Below the pieces are notes generated by a model that did no database searches, was not told the origin of the DNA, and saw only the letters and a program-made list of their open reading frames with translations. This document shows positions 7,692 to 16,384 of a stretch of 64,000 bases of DNA, in pieces. The stretch lies in contig CAVXGQ010000002.1 in NCBI GenBank assembly GCA_963761425.1, positions 248,001 through 312,000 of the forward strand, given 5' to 3'. The DNA is from Bog-793 sp963761425 (GTDB taxonomy: Bacteria > Actinomycetota > Acidimicrobiia > Acidimicrobiales > Bog-793). Each line of letters starts with the position of its first letter. Position 1 is the stretch's first letter. The position numbers and the translations under genes are program-made.

Positions 7692-8585
7692 ATGGCACAC
7701 CTACCCGACCTGTTGGCCACCTGCTGGACATCGGCCGGTGACGTGGTCCCGGGCCGGGGCGGCGACGTCAGCCCTCTCCCCATCGAGGAGCGGGTCGCCG
7801 CGGTCGCCAAGGCCGGGTATCGGGGGTTCGGAATCGCCGCCCCCGACCTGGCGGTGGTCCGGGACACCATCGGCTATCCGGCGCTGGCCCAACTGCTCGA
7901 CGAGAACGGGCTTCGTCACGTCGAGGTCGAGTACCTGGAGAACTGGTGGACGAGAGGAGACCGGCGCCGGGCCTCCGATCGGGTGCGGAAGGAGCTGTTC
8001 GAGGCGGCCGCCGAGCTCGGCGCCGACCATGTGAAGGTGGGTCTCGGAGACCGGGAGGACGACCTCGATGAGGGGCTGTTCGCCAGTGAATTCGAACGTC
8101 TCGCCACCGAGGCCAATGCCCACGGGACCCGGATCGGCTTGGAGCCTCCGACCGACTCCATGATGCCGACCATCGCCCCCGCCGCCGAGCTGGTGCGCAC
8201 GGTCGCCAACCCCGCCGGCGGTCTGCTTGTGGACATCTGGCACATCTTCCGCAGCGGAACCGGCTACGAGGAGCTCGTCGAGGTGCTGCCACCGGAGTAC
8301 GTGTTCGCAGTGGAACTGAGCGACGGCCGCGCCCAGCCGGTCGGCACCCTCTACGACGACACCTTCGACCACCGGCTGCTCCCCGGGGAGGGCGAGTTCG
8401 ACGTGGTCGGCTTCATTCGTGTCCTGGACCGTCTCGGCTTCGCCGGCCCCTGGGGGTTGGAGGTGATGTCGACCGAGCTGCGCTCTTTGTCGGTCGAGGT
8501 GGCGACCAAAAAGGTGTTCGACGCCGCGGTACGCGTCTTCGAGGTGGCCCGGGGTGGGCGGGAACCGAGCGGTGGAGGGCGCTAG
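7692..8585 (+). CDS. Sugar phosphate isomerase/epimerase (TIM barrel)
   Basis: 297 residues from ATG 7692; the open frame extends to 7635, but homology starts at about this ATG. It is an AP-endonuclease-2/xylose-isomerase-like TIM barrel: early strand KAGYRGFGIAAP, metal-ligand region RIGLEPPTD, VDIWHIFRSG and a closing WGLEVMS glutamate. Such proteins isomerise or epimerise sugars, inositols or keto-acids using a divalent metal; the substrate cannot be told from sequence. It stands alone between the accessory remnants and an FMN-binding protein. Confidence 0.82.
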   Translation: MAHLPDLLATCWTSAGDVVPGRGGDVSPLPIEERVAAVAKAGYRGFGIAAPDLAVVRDTIGYPALAQLLDENGLRHVEVEYLENWWTRGDRRRASDRVRKELFEAAAELGADHVKVGLGDREDDLDEGLFASEFERLATEANAHGTRIGLEPPTDSMMPTIAPAAELVRTVANPAGGLLVDIWHIFRSGTGYEELVEVLPPEYVFAVELSDGRAQPVGTLYDDTFDHRLLPGEGEFDVVGFIRVLDRLGFAGPWGLEVMSTELRSLSVEVATKKVFDAAVRVFEVARGGREPSGGGR

Positions 8586-8779
8586 GGCGCGGTGAGCCAC
8601 GGCGCGGGGCGGTCGCCTCTTTCCTCCGCCGGTTGGCACGGTCGACGGCGTACCACGGACAGCTGGGCCCGCCTAGCCAATCTCGCCAACCAATCCTCAG
8701 CTCCGCCATCGTCACACCGGTGACGCACTCCCGGCGATCGGCGACACCTCCACAGTGTGGTGTGTGATGGGATTACGCG

Positions 8780-9292
8780 ATGTACGAAAACCCGGAGGAA
8801 CTTGATCGCCTGCAGCAGCTTCTAGATGAAAGTGCGCAGTCTGCTGGACCGCATATGCGCGGGATCATCACTGACGAACGTCGACTCACCGCCAAGCAAT
8901 TGACGGACCGGCTTCAAGGGATGGTCCTCCTCGTGCTCGCGACGGTGACCGCCGACGGGCGACCCCTGGTTGGTCCAGTAGACGGGTACTTCATCCATAG
9001 GAGTTTCTATTTCAGCTCTGGTCGGGAGTCGGTACGAATGCGCCATCTCCTGGTTCGTCCCGCAACGAGTGCCGCACACTTGCCCAGCGAAGAACTTGCC
9101 GTGACCGTCCACGGCACAGCGGAGCTGTTCGAGCTTTCCGACCCCGAGCGACCCGAACTCCGACAAGCGATGCTCGACCACTACCTACCTCTGCAAGGGC
9201 CGTCCTTCGAGGAATGGATGAACGCGCAGGACGGTCTCGCTGCACGTGTCGTCGCGCAGAAACTCTTCACCTTCCACCTAGGACAGGTGTGA
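8780..9292 (+). CDS. Pyridoxamine 5'-phosphate oxidase-like FMN-binding protein
   Basis: 170 residues. The split-barrel core begins at about residue 45 (MVLLVLATVTADGRPLVGPVDGYF) and continues through YFSSGRESVRMRHLLVRPATSA, a segment that in this family contacts FMN phosphate. The N-terminal 40 residues are helical and not part of the barrel. Members are flavin reductases, F420-dependent enzymes or haem-degrading proteins; this one is a short single-domain type. A small perfect inverted repeat CCACA-G-TGTGG at 8750-8760 precedes the gene. Confidence 0.78.
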   Translation: MYENPEELDRLQQLLDESAQSAGPHMRGIITDERRLTAKQLTDRLQGMVLLVLATVTADGRPLVGPVDGYFIHRSFYFSSGRESVRMRHLLVRPATSAAHLPSEELAVTVHGTAELFELSDPERPELRQAMLDHYLPLQGPSFEEWMNAQDGLAARVVAQKLFTFHLGQV

Positions 9293-9428
9293 GAGCTTCG
9301 TCAGTCAACTGGCGTTGTGGGTCACCCGGACTTCCTCCGGTCCAGTCACGAGGGCGAGGACTTCCAGTATCCTGCGGTCGCGCGCCGGGCAGGGTCCAAT
9401 CCAGCGGAGCTCGACGAAGGAGATTCCC

Positions 9429-9755
9429 ATGGATATCAGCCGGTTCGATTTCGAGCTTGACGAAGTGACAAGCCTCATCTCGCGACTTGCGAGTCTTGCC
9501 ACCACCGTCGAGATCGAACCGAGACTCCACGAACTCGGAGAACGCGACGCAATGGGAGAAATTCACCCCGACCGCGAGGAGCCGACGTTCAGGATCCAGT
9601 GCCGCCTGCGCGGGGACGATTCAGCAATGTCCCGAGTGGTCACAGTAGCGACAAGCATGGGTCTCGAAACGGCCCTCGATGGAGATGGAACAGTGCGCTT
9701 TCGGCATCTGCGCCAAAACGACGCGACCGGCGAGGGATCCCCCTCGTCGGAGTAG
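9429..9755 (+). CDS. Hypothetical protein
   Basis: 108 residues, started at ATG 9429 because AAGGAG sits at the right distance upstream. It is acidic and mostly helical at the N-terminus (FELDEVTSLISRLASLATTVEIEP), with a beta-rich middle (EPTFRIQCRLRGD). No signal peptide, membrane segment or recognised domain. It lies about 135 bp downstream of the FMN-binding protein and may be independent. Confidence 0.6.
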   Translation: MDISRFDFELDEVTSLISRLASLATTVEIEPRLHELGERDAMGEIHPDREEPTFRIQCRLRGDDSAMSRVVTVATSMGLETALDGDGTVRFRHLRQNDATGEGSPSSE

Positions 9756-9795
9756 CAAACCGGCGGTTCTGGGTCACTCGTGGTGAACTTTTCGT

Positions 9796-10020
9796 CTAAC
9801 GCCAGGTGATGAGGATCCAGCGGTATTCGTCGAACATTTCGATATCTGGACGCGCCAGGGCCGCCAGCGCAGCGTTTCTCGCGGCAACGGGATTCGCCTC
9901 GTCGCCGTAAGAGCTCCACGGAATCTCTGTCGCAAGGCCCCGAGGTGTCGAGCTGAGGCCGTCGCCTCGGAGAACGAGGCCAAGTACGACATGTCCTGAA
10001 TAGGCAGTCTCGGCAATCAC
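9796..10020 (-). CDS. Small hypothetical protein
   Basis: 74 residues from GTG 10020. The C-terminal half (SSYGDEANPVAARNAALAAL and DEYRWILITWR) has a natural composition compared with overlapping frames, and the gene is convergent with the one at 9429-9755. It resembles small proteins with conserved tryptophans of unknown function. I cannot assign a family. Confidence 0.4.
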   Translation of the reverse strand: MIAETAYSGHVVLGLVLRGDGLSSTPRGLATEIPWSSYGDEANPVAARNAALAALARPDIEMFDEYRWILITWR

Positions 10021-10268
10021 TCGCTCGACATGGTCGCGTGACTACATGACCTCTTTGTTGTTCGTTGTGAGTACGGCCGATCCCTTGAGATCGTCCGACA
10101 GGAACGACAGGTGCGGTGGCACGAATCAGGCATTCGGCAGTTCCGGCTCGCTCCGCAAGCCGGCGTTACCTGCCACAGCCTCGACCGTCGGGACCGAGCG
10201 TTATCGGGCATCTGCCAAAGGTCGGCCACCCGTATGGAGCGACGGTAACTGACTGGCGGTAGCGCTTG

Positions 10269-11011
10269 TCAGCCCACCTGCGTCGTGGGTCGGACGAGGA
10301 TCTCGTTAAGCGTCAGTCGCCGAGGCCGCGTGATAGCAAACGTGATGATGTCGGCTATGTCCTGCGCGGTGACGGCCACCGCCTGGTAGAGCTCTTCAGT
10401 AGCCCGCTTAGCTCCTGTGTGGGTGATGCGGTCGGTGATCTCGGTCGCGACGGCACCGGGCTCGATGACCATCACGCGGACGTCGGGTTGCAGTTCTTGG
10501 CGCAGCGCCTCTGACCAGCCATTCATGCCCCATTTCGTTGCGGCGTAGGCGGCATTGCCGGGGCGGGCGGTGCGCCCCGCCACTGAGGAAATGTTGACAA
10601 GATCTCCGCCCCCGTCTCGAAGCTGGTCCAGGAACACTTCGGTCGCAGTCATCGCTCCAAGCAAGTTGACCTCGATCATTTGACGAATCTCGGCTTGCTG
10701 AGCGGACGAAAAGGGCGCCAGCAGCATCACACCGGCATTGTTGACGAGGATGTCAGCACCGCCCATCTCCTCTTGGACACGCCCAGCCGCCGCAACGATG
10801 GAGGCGCGATCTGTCACGTCGGCGGCCATGGCGTTCGCGGCGTGCCCAATTCGGCAGCCAACGCTTCGAGACGATCGACCCGACGAGCCAGCAGGGCGAC
10901 GCGGTAGCCATTGGCCGCCAGCGTCCGGGCCGTGGCCTCGCCGATGCCCGAGGACGCTCCGGTAATGACGGCAACTCGACCGCGGTTCGGTTCGGCACTC
11001 ATCGTGTTCAT
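10269..11011 (-). pseudogene. Short-chain dehydrogenase/reductase with a frameshift
   Basis: The N-terminal Rossmann part (RVAVITGASSGIGEATART, residues 12-30) is in one frame and ends at a stop at 10814. The rest (ADILVNNAGVM, ISSVAGRTARPGNAAYAATKWG with catalytic S-Y-K, and VRVMVIEPGAVATEIT) is in another. The switch maps to about 10842-10846, where one extra base would restore a continuous 247-residue SDR. All active-site residues are retained, so either the break is recent or it is a sequencing error. Classical SDRs of this kind reduce carbonyls or oxidise alcohols with NAD(P). Confidence 0.8.
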
Positions 11012-11063
11012 GCGCCTGTTCTGGATACGCAGTGATCAGCTGCATCGACGGAACTGACCATTC

Positions 11064-11084
11064 CCAATAGTGGTGGACTATTGG
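11064..11084. promoter_or_regulatory. Inverted repeat upstream of the SDR gene
   Basis: Perfect 8-bp arms CCAATAGT and ACTATTGG separated by 5 bp, 53 bp upstream of the SDR start. Next to it on the plus strand is GGAGGAGG followed by a very short frame (GTG at 11097, stop after eight codons), which may be the remains of a divergent regulator that bound here. Confidence 0.4.
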
Positions 11085-11321
11085 AGGAGGCAACGGTGCT
11101 CGTAGACGACGAGATGGACTAGGTGATGCGGGCACTCGTGAGTGTCCCATGACGCCGTCAAACCCGAGGACGGGAGGTGCCATCGAAGTGCGGGTTGGGG
11201 CGAAGGCGAAGGTGCCCACCAAGTGCCCACTGGAGCAGTCACCAATCCCCGGGGCAGTTGAGGATTCTCGTTCCAGCCCTCAGTCCAGGATCCAATCTCA
11301 TCTGCGAGTTAGTCCACTGAC

Positions 11322-11510
11322 GTGAACGTCCCCTTCTTTTGCCAGTGCACCAACCGTCGCTTGAAGCACGGGCCATTCACCAATGTCGACGCGCTCATCG
11401 ACGCGATCGACGTGTGGGCCCCACACTGTAACGACGACCCCAAGCCCTCCTTGTGGCATGGGCCTGCACGCCAGATTCCAGCCGAAACTGGGCCAAGAAT
11501 CGAGTGCCAT
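11322..11510 (+). pseudogene. IS630-family transposase, C-terminal remnant
   Basis: The plus-strand frame contains the end of an IS630-type transposase: TNRRLKHGPFTNVDALIDAIDVWAPH followed by NDDPKPSLWH and a degenerate tail. In intact members this segment follows the last catalytic glutamate (ERFF) and ends the protein. Everything upstream is missing, so this is a short inactive fragment. Confidence 0.6.
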
Positions 11511-11597
11511 TGGCAGCAAGAGTGCCCCTGCCCCGTTGGGTGCTTACGATGAGTCGGGAGTCGTTTAGATGATGCTGGACGAGAGGGGGAGGACCAA

Positions 11598-12851
11598 ATG
11601 TCTCTCTTCGACGAAAAGAGAGCTCGTAAGCGCTTCGAACACAGTGGTCGAACGCGAGGTCGTGTTTGGTGGATGGCTCTCACGGCTTTCGTTGTCGCCG
11701 CTTGCCTGGTTGGCGCGGGTGCGGCCGCTTCGGGCTCGACAAGCTCGAAGCCGTCGGCCGCTCCGCTCGCCCCGATCGGGATCCTCAGTGCCGAGGGGAC
11801 TGAACAGGCCCCCGTGCTGGCTGCGATGCACGTGACGCGGTCCGTGGTCGTCGACGGGTATCTCTTTTACGTCGGCACGATCAACGGCCGCCCGGTCGTG
11901 GACGCCTTCAGCGGTGAGGTCGACGAATCGGCCGAGCTGGCCGCCTACCTCCTCATCTCACACTTCCACCCACGTGCGATGTTGTTCTCTGGGACGGCGG
12001 GTGCCGAGGCCGCCTCCATCAATGTGGGTGATGTCGTCGTGAGCGGGATGGTCGTCGACAAGTCCAACCTCCACTACCAGATCGGCGGCTACCAGACACC
12101 CTATGAGGGGGTCGAGATGCACCTCGCTCCCGGCGACACGATCGCGGGAGACGCGACGGCGGGCTACGACACCCCGCCGCCGACTCCGGCTGACGCGAAG
12201 ACTTTCGGCTACGGGCCTTCCACGCCGAACAAGCACTGGGTGTACGTCACTGCTTTCGCGGCACCGCGGCAACTCGTGAAGGTCGGCGAGCAGGCACCAT
12301 CGCTCGGTACGACTACCGTCGCCGAAGCAACTGGCCAGAAAGCGACAGGTTCCATCAAGAACAAGGTCGTCGTCGGAGTGATCGGGCAGGCTCCAGTGTG
12401 GACCGAGCCTCTGTCATGGATTGAAGCACAGGATTTCGTGTACCAGACTGATGCCGAAGAGAACGAGAGCACCGGCTTCGCCTTCGCGTGCGCGGCCCAG
12501 GGTGTGCCCTGGATGTTGATCCGTGGGATTTCGGATACCCCATGGCACCCGAACGCGTACGAGGGTGTCATCGCTTCGGACCATGCCGCCAAGGTCGCCA
12601 TCTACGTGGTGGACCATCTGCCGTCCACCATCAGCCGACAGCCCGCAACCTTCGCGGATCTGTCCCCTGAGACCAACGCCCGGACTGCCGGCTACGTGGT
12701 CGCCAAGCAAGCGTGGTACAGCATTGGCCCGGTCACCAAGGTCACCTACGTAGCTTCAAACGGGAAGACCGAGACCCTGACGGGCGCAGCGCTGAAGGCG
12801 CTCGAGAAGGAGTACACCTACGGCGCCGGCAAGATCGGGCCCGCCGGCTGA
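11598..12851 (+). CDS. Secreted or anchored nucleosidase/phosphorylase-like protein
   Basis: 417 residues, ATG preceded by a purine-rich GGGGGAGGA. Residues about 25-48 form a hydrophobic export signal or membrane anchor, followed by a Ser/Pro-rich linker. Residues 60-345 resemble the PNP_UDP_1 fold of methylthioadenosine/S-adenosylhomocysteine nucleosidases: GILSAEGTEQAPVL, a glycine-rich LFSGTAGA, INVGDVVVSGMVVD, and ESTGFAFACAAQGVPWMLIRGISD. The last contains the E and D of the purine-binding MExxA-like region, here ENESTG. Nucleosidases are normally cytoplasmic, so an exported form is unusual. It probably acts on extracellular nucleosides or has lost catalysis. Confidence 0.72.
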   Translation: MSLFDEKRARKRFEHSGRTRGRVWWMALTAFVVAACLVGAGAAASGSTSSKPSAAPLAPIGILSAEGTEQAPVLAAMHVTRSVVVDGYLFYVGTINGRPVVDAFSGEVDESAELAAYLLISHFHPRAMLFSGTAGAEAASINVGDVVVSGMVVDKSNLHYQIGGYQTPYEGVEMHLAPGDTIAGDATAGYDTPPPTPADAKTFGYGPSTPNKHWVYVTAFAAPRQLVKVGEQAPSLGTTTVAEATGQKATGSIKNKVVVGVIGQAPVWTEPLSWIEAQDFVYQTDAEENESTGFAFACAAQGVPWMLIRGISDTPWHPNAYEGVIASDHAAKVAIYVVDHLPSTISRQPATFADLSPETNARTAGYVVAKQAWYSIGPVTKVTYVASNGKTETLTGAALKALEKEYTYGAGKIGPAG

Positions 12852-13139
12852 ACCTGGCGCTCACTATCGGCGGTCATTTTTTGGCAACGGTAGGAAGGTG
12901 ACGTCCTAACTTCCCTTGAAATGGGCCAAGGTGCGCCGGGGCCGGGCGTTTCAGAGAAGCTATAGCGGCCTGGTCAACTTCTTGATCCAGACAGAGGCAG
13001 GCGTAGCGGTCCACTTGTCGGGCCTCTCAGCTAGCTGAGTTCCCTGGTTCAGGCGGAAAGGGCGGCGATCCGAGCGGGCGCCCGACAGGACGGGTTCGTT
13101 GAGGAGCGAGCAGCTCTTCTCAGTTGTTACCTCGGGTGA

Positions 13140-14054
13140 TCATGGAAAGAGCCCTTCGACCGACAGGTAGCGCTCGCCGGAGTCGTAGCTGAAGGTGAGA
13201 ACGCGGGAGCCGTCGGCCATCTCGGACAGCTTCTGCGCTACCGCCGCGAGGGCCGCCCCCGAGGAGATGCCGACCAGGAGGCCTTCTTCGCGGGCGCATC
13301 GCCTGGCGTACTCTGCCGCTTCCTCCGGGGAGACCTGGATGACCCCGTCCAGCAGTTCCGTGCGGAGCACGCTAGGCACGAAACCGGCACCGATACCCTG
13401 GATGCCGTGCGGCGAAGGGGCTCCGCCGGACAGCACGGGTGAGAGCGTCGGTTCTACGGCGAACACCTTGAGCTGGGGCCATCTTGGCTTCAGCACCTCG
13501 GCACAACCGGTGATGTGGCCCCCGGTTCCAACCCCGGTGATGAGGTAGTCGAGGCCTTCGGGGAAATCCCGGGCGACCTCCTCAGCCGTGGTGCGCCGGT
13601 GGGCCTCCACGTTGGCCGGGTTATCGAATTGCTGCGGGATCCATGAGCCAGGGATCTGCGCGTGCAGCTCCTGCGCCCGGGCGATGGCGCCTTTCATCCC
13701 GAGCTCGCGCGGCGTCAGCTCGAGCTCGGCCCCGTAGGTCTTCATGAGCCGGCGCCTTTCGAGCGAGAACGACTCCGGCATGCACAGGACGAGCCGGTAT
13801 CCCTTGACCGCGCAGACCAGGGCGAGGCCGATCCCGGTGTTGCCCGAGGTCGGCTCGATGATCACCGATTCGGGGCCGATGACGCCGCGCTGTTCTGCGT
13901 CTTCGACCATCGAAAGAGCGATGCGGTCTTTGATGCTCCCCCCTGGGTTGGCCCGTTCCAACTTGGACCAGACACTCACCCGCGGGTCGAAGAGCCGGTT
14001 GATGCGGACGTGAGGAGTGTCACCGATGGTGGCCAGTACGTTGTCGTAAGGCAA
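13140..14054 (-). CDS. cysK: Cysteine synthase (O-acetylserine sulfhydrylase)
   Basis: 304 residues, PLP fold-type II enzyme joining O-acetylserine and sulfide to make cysteine. PLP-binding lysine K42 (GGSIKDR), TSGNTG (69-74) and the phosphate-binding GVGTGGH (174-180) are present. The start is TTG with AAGGAG upstream. It lies 20 nt after cysE in the same direction, so the two make a cysteine biosynthesis operon. Length and motifs match CysK/CysM. CysM activity with O-phosphoserine or thiosulfate cannot be excluded. Confidence 0.92.
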   Translation of the reverse strand: MPYDNVLATIGDTPHVRINRLFDPRVSVWSKLERANPGGSIKDRIALSMVEDAEQRGVIGPESVIIEPTSGNTGIGLALVCAVKGYRLVLCMPESFSLERRRLMKTYGAELELTPRELGMKGAIARAQELHAQIPGSWIPQQFDNPANVEAHRRTTAEEVARDFPEGLDYLITGVGTGGHITGCAEVLKPRWPQLKVFAVEPTLSPVLSGGAPSPHGIQGIGAGFVPSVLRTELLDGVIQVSPEEAAEYARRCAREEGLLVGISSGAALAAVAQKLSEMADGSRVLTFSYDSGERYLSVEGLFP

Positions 14055-14074
14055 GGCGTTTCTCCTTCGTTGGT

Positions 14075-14959
14075 TTAGATCGAATAATCGAGGGGATCGA
14101 GGGCGTCCGCCACGCTCCTGACTCTCACCTGGCTCGTGTGGTAGACGTACGAGGCCGCCGGGACGCTCGAGGTGAGCCAGGCGTTTCCGCCGATCACGCT
14201 GTCGTGGCCGACGATGGTCTTACCACCGAGGACGGTGGCGTTGGCGTAGATGACCACCCGGTCCTCGATCGTCGGGTGCCGCTTGTGGCCCGCCGTGTCC
14301 TTGGCCACGCTGAGAGCGCCCAGGGTCACGCCCTGGTAGATCTTGACATCGTCGCCGATGACCGCCGTCTCGCCGATGACGACGCCAGTCCCGTGGTCGA
14401 TGCAGAATGAACGGCCCACCTGGGCCCCAGGATGGATGTCAATGCCCGTGCGCGTGTGGGCGACCTCCGCCAGAAGCCGCGGCAGTAGCGGAACCTCCAG
14501 CCCGTGCAGGCCGTGAGCCAGCCGGTGGATGGTGATGGCCAGGAAACCGGGGTAGGCGGCAATCACCTCGTCCAGGCTTTCAGCGGCGGGATCACCGGCC
14601 AGGATGGCGCCGGCGTCCGCCCGCAAAAGTTCGTAGATGTTCGGCAATAGCTCCGAGAACCGTGCCGCGAGCTCGGTGGAAAGGTCGTGGGGCACGACCG
14701 AGCAGAGCAGCCGGGAAAGGTCGACGCGCAGCAAGGTCAGCCGGGCTCGAACCTCTTCTTCGGTGGCGGCCACGTCGTCGGCGGTCTGGGGGAAGAACAG
14801 GGCCAGGATCTCGTCGACGAGGCCTTCTACGGCTCGCTCGGACGGTAGGGCGGGCGCCAACGGGTGGCGACTGCCGAGCAGTGTCTCGGCCAAGGAATGG
14901 TCCAAGTTGTGGAGGTCGCTCGTCGCCGCTCCAACCGGCCCGCTCGAGCTCTTCACCAT
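14075..14959 (-). CDS. cysE: Serine O-acetyltransferase, EpsC type
   Basis: 294 residues. It makes O-acetylserine from serine and acetyl-CoA, the step before CysK. An all-helical N-terminal region of about 160 residues is followed by a left-handed beta-helix of hexapeptide repeats. The catalytic region DIHPGA (174-179) and DHGTGVVIGE (188-197), and the acetyl-CoA-side segment GAL...GHKRHPTI, are conserved. The length matches the EpsC subgroup rather than short CysE. It is first in the operon and preceded by a perfect inverted repeat at 14979-14999. Confidence 0.9.
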   Translation of the reverse strand: MVKSSSGPVGAATSDLHNLDHSLAETLLGSRHPLAPALPSERAVEGLVDEILALFFPQTADDVAATEEEVRARLTLLRVDLSRLLCSVVPHDLSTELAARFSELLPNIYELLRADAGAILAGDPAAESLDEVIAAYPGFLAITIHRLAHGLHGLEVPLLPRLLAEVAHTRTGIDIHPGAQVGRSFCIDHGTGVVIGETAVIGDDVKIYQGVTLGALSVAKDTAGHKRHPTIEDRVVIYANATVLGGKTIVGHDSVIGGNAWLTSSVPAASYVYHTSQVRVRSVADALDPLDYSI

Positions 14960-14978
14960 GCTCGTAGCTTTTCGACTT

Positions 14979-14999
14979 TGTCAATATACATGATTGACA
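14979..14999. promoter_or_regulatory. Candidate operator/promoter of cysE-cysK
   Basis: Perfect inverted repeat TGTCAAT-N7-ATTGACA, 19-39 bp upstream of the cysE start. On the minus strand it overlaps the AT-rich TATATT and TTGACA hexamers expected of the promoter. It is the most AT-rich site in its surroundings and a good candidate for a sulfur-responsive repressor site (Rrf2/CymR or similar). Confidence 0.5.
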
Positions 15000-15123
15000 C
15001 AGTAAGGTTTCAAGTTCAGGCTCCTGGACACGAAAGTCCCGGCTGCGCCGGACAAGCGTCGTTCCGGCCAGGCCGACCTGGCAAGCGGAGAGGCGAGCGG
15101 CTCGTCTGCGCCCAGCGCCTCGG

Positions 15124-15921
15124 TCAACGAACCCGGACCAGGCTCCGAGCCTCTCGGGCTACCCGTCGCGCCTCTTGCAGGGGAATCGGCGTTCGAGCAG
15201 CCGGGGTGGAGGCGTGGAGCACCACACGAAAGGCGGTCTCGGGGCTGGTCCGCCATCCTGCGTGGGCGACGAGCGGCCGGGCGCCCGTTTTTGTGCAAAC
15301 CCAGAAGGCGACGCAGCGACCGCCCAGTTGGAGCGGCGCCACGCTGCCGCGCCGCAATTCCGGCTGCTCGCCGGCGGCGACGAGCGGACGGCGGGTTACC
15401 CCCACCGTCGGCAAGCCCAGGACCGCACCCAGGTGCACCGCAAGCCCGGCACCCCGGGGATGGTCGAGCCCGCTCGCGTCGACGAGCAGGAGCTCGGGAC
15501 GCGGGTCGAGGGCTGCCAGGGCGGCCGCCAGGATCGGTCCCTCGCGGCCGGCCAAGAGCCCGGGCACGTAGGAAGTGGGGACCCGTGCGGCCACCACGGC
15601 CTGGACCAGGACGTCGTCTGCCTGCCGGGGCCGGCCCGGCCCCGATGCGCCCCGGAGATGGCGGTCCATGTTGCGGAGGCTCCGAGCTGGCACCTCGCCG
15701 CCTCGCCAGGAGACCGCGGCCGCCCAGGCCGGGTCGCCTGGCTGGCCCGGGCCCGCGCTGCCGCGGGCGTACGCGACGAAGCACCCCCCGAGGATGGGTG
15801 CTTCTTCGGGCCACGACCAGGGGTCGGCGATCCACGCGCTCGTCGCGGCGTCGGCGAGGCGACCCTGGACCCGGATGAGCTCCGCTTCGGTTCGTGGCCA
15901 TCCCCAGGCTTCGACCGGCAC
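15124..15921 (-). CDS. Endonuclease V-like protein lacking two active-site residues
   Basis: 265 residues from GTG 15921; the longer open frame upstream is not conserved. Endonuclease V (Nfi) nicks DNA 3' to deoxyinosine using metal ligands equivalent to D35, E89, D110 and H214 of the E. coli enzyme. Here the characteristic YVPGLLAGREGP (E127) and LLVDASGLDHPRGAGLAVHLG (D148) are conserved. The first aspartate of the AGAD motif is replaced (GGCF, F48) and the histidine of TGHRVS is replaced by tryptophan (AGWRTS, W223). The fold is probably retained but classical catalysis is doubtful. It is divergent from the small gene at 15976. Confidence 0.75.
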   Translation of the reverse strand: MPVEAWGWPRTEAELIRVQGRLADAATSAWIADPWSWPEEAPILGGCFVAYARGSAGPGQPGDPAWAAAVSWRGGEVPARSLRNMDRHLRGASGPGRPRQADDVLVQAVVAARVPTSYVPGLLAGREGPILAAALAALDPRPELLLVDASGLDHPRGAGLAVHLGAVLGLPTVGVTRRPLVAAGEQPELRRGSVAPLQLGGRCVAFWVCTKTGARPLVAHAGWRTSPETAFRVVLHASTPAARTPIPLQEARRVAREARSLVRVR

Positions 15922-15975
15922 CCTGCGATCTTGGCCGACGCGCCCCAGTCGACGCCCGCGCCGGCCAACCCATCG

Positions 15976-16272
15976 GTGGGTACCCTGGTGCCGGTGAGAG
16001 GTGACCGAGTAGAAGTCCTCGTCGATGTGGGAGCCGGGGTCCAGCGGTTTGAGATCGAGGCTCGCCGGGCCGGCAGGCGGGTCGAGGTGGCCAGCATCCG
16101 GGGAACGATCGAGGTCGTGGAGGTAACGCGTTCGGGGGCACCGGTCCGCACCGCCCGGTTCATGGCCGCCAAGGTGGTCGCGGTGGTGGAACATCCGGCT
16201 CGCGAGGAGGAGATCCGGGCCGGCTTGTCTTCTCGGGTGCCCGGCAGTCGTGGAGAAGTGGCAGGGACCTGA
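15976..16272 (+). CDS. Small hypothetical protein
   Basis: 98 residues from GTG 15976, or 92 from GTG 15994. Beta-rich (RVEVLVDVGAGVQRFEIEAR, VEVASIRGTIEVVEVTRS) with a conserved-looking end (ARFMAAKVVAVVEHPA). It diverges from the endonuclease V-like gene with 54 bp between starts. No domain recognised and no membrane segment. The alternating hydrophobic pattern suggests a small beta-barrel or dimeric beta-sheet protein. Confidence 0.55.
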   Translation: MGTLVPVRGDRVEVLVDVGAGVQRFEIEARRAGRRVEVASIRGTIEVVEVTRSGAPVRTARFMAAKVVAVVEHPAREEEIRAGLSSRVPGSRGEVAGT

Positions 16273-16384
16273 CCGGAAGGCCGGGGCGTCGCCGGGAAGG
16301 TGCTGCGCCTCGGTCGCGAAGCGGTTCTTCGCCATCAGCGAGACCGCATGAACTTGTCACGTCCCTGACGGCGAGGAGATCGAG

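Noticed and set aside
8711..8724. GTCAC-ACCG-GTGAC inverted repeat
   Set aside because: Short and expected by chance at this base composition.
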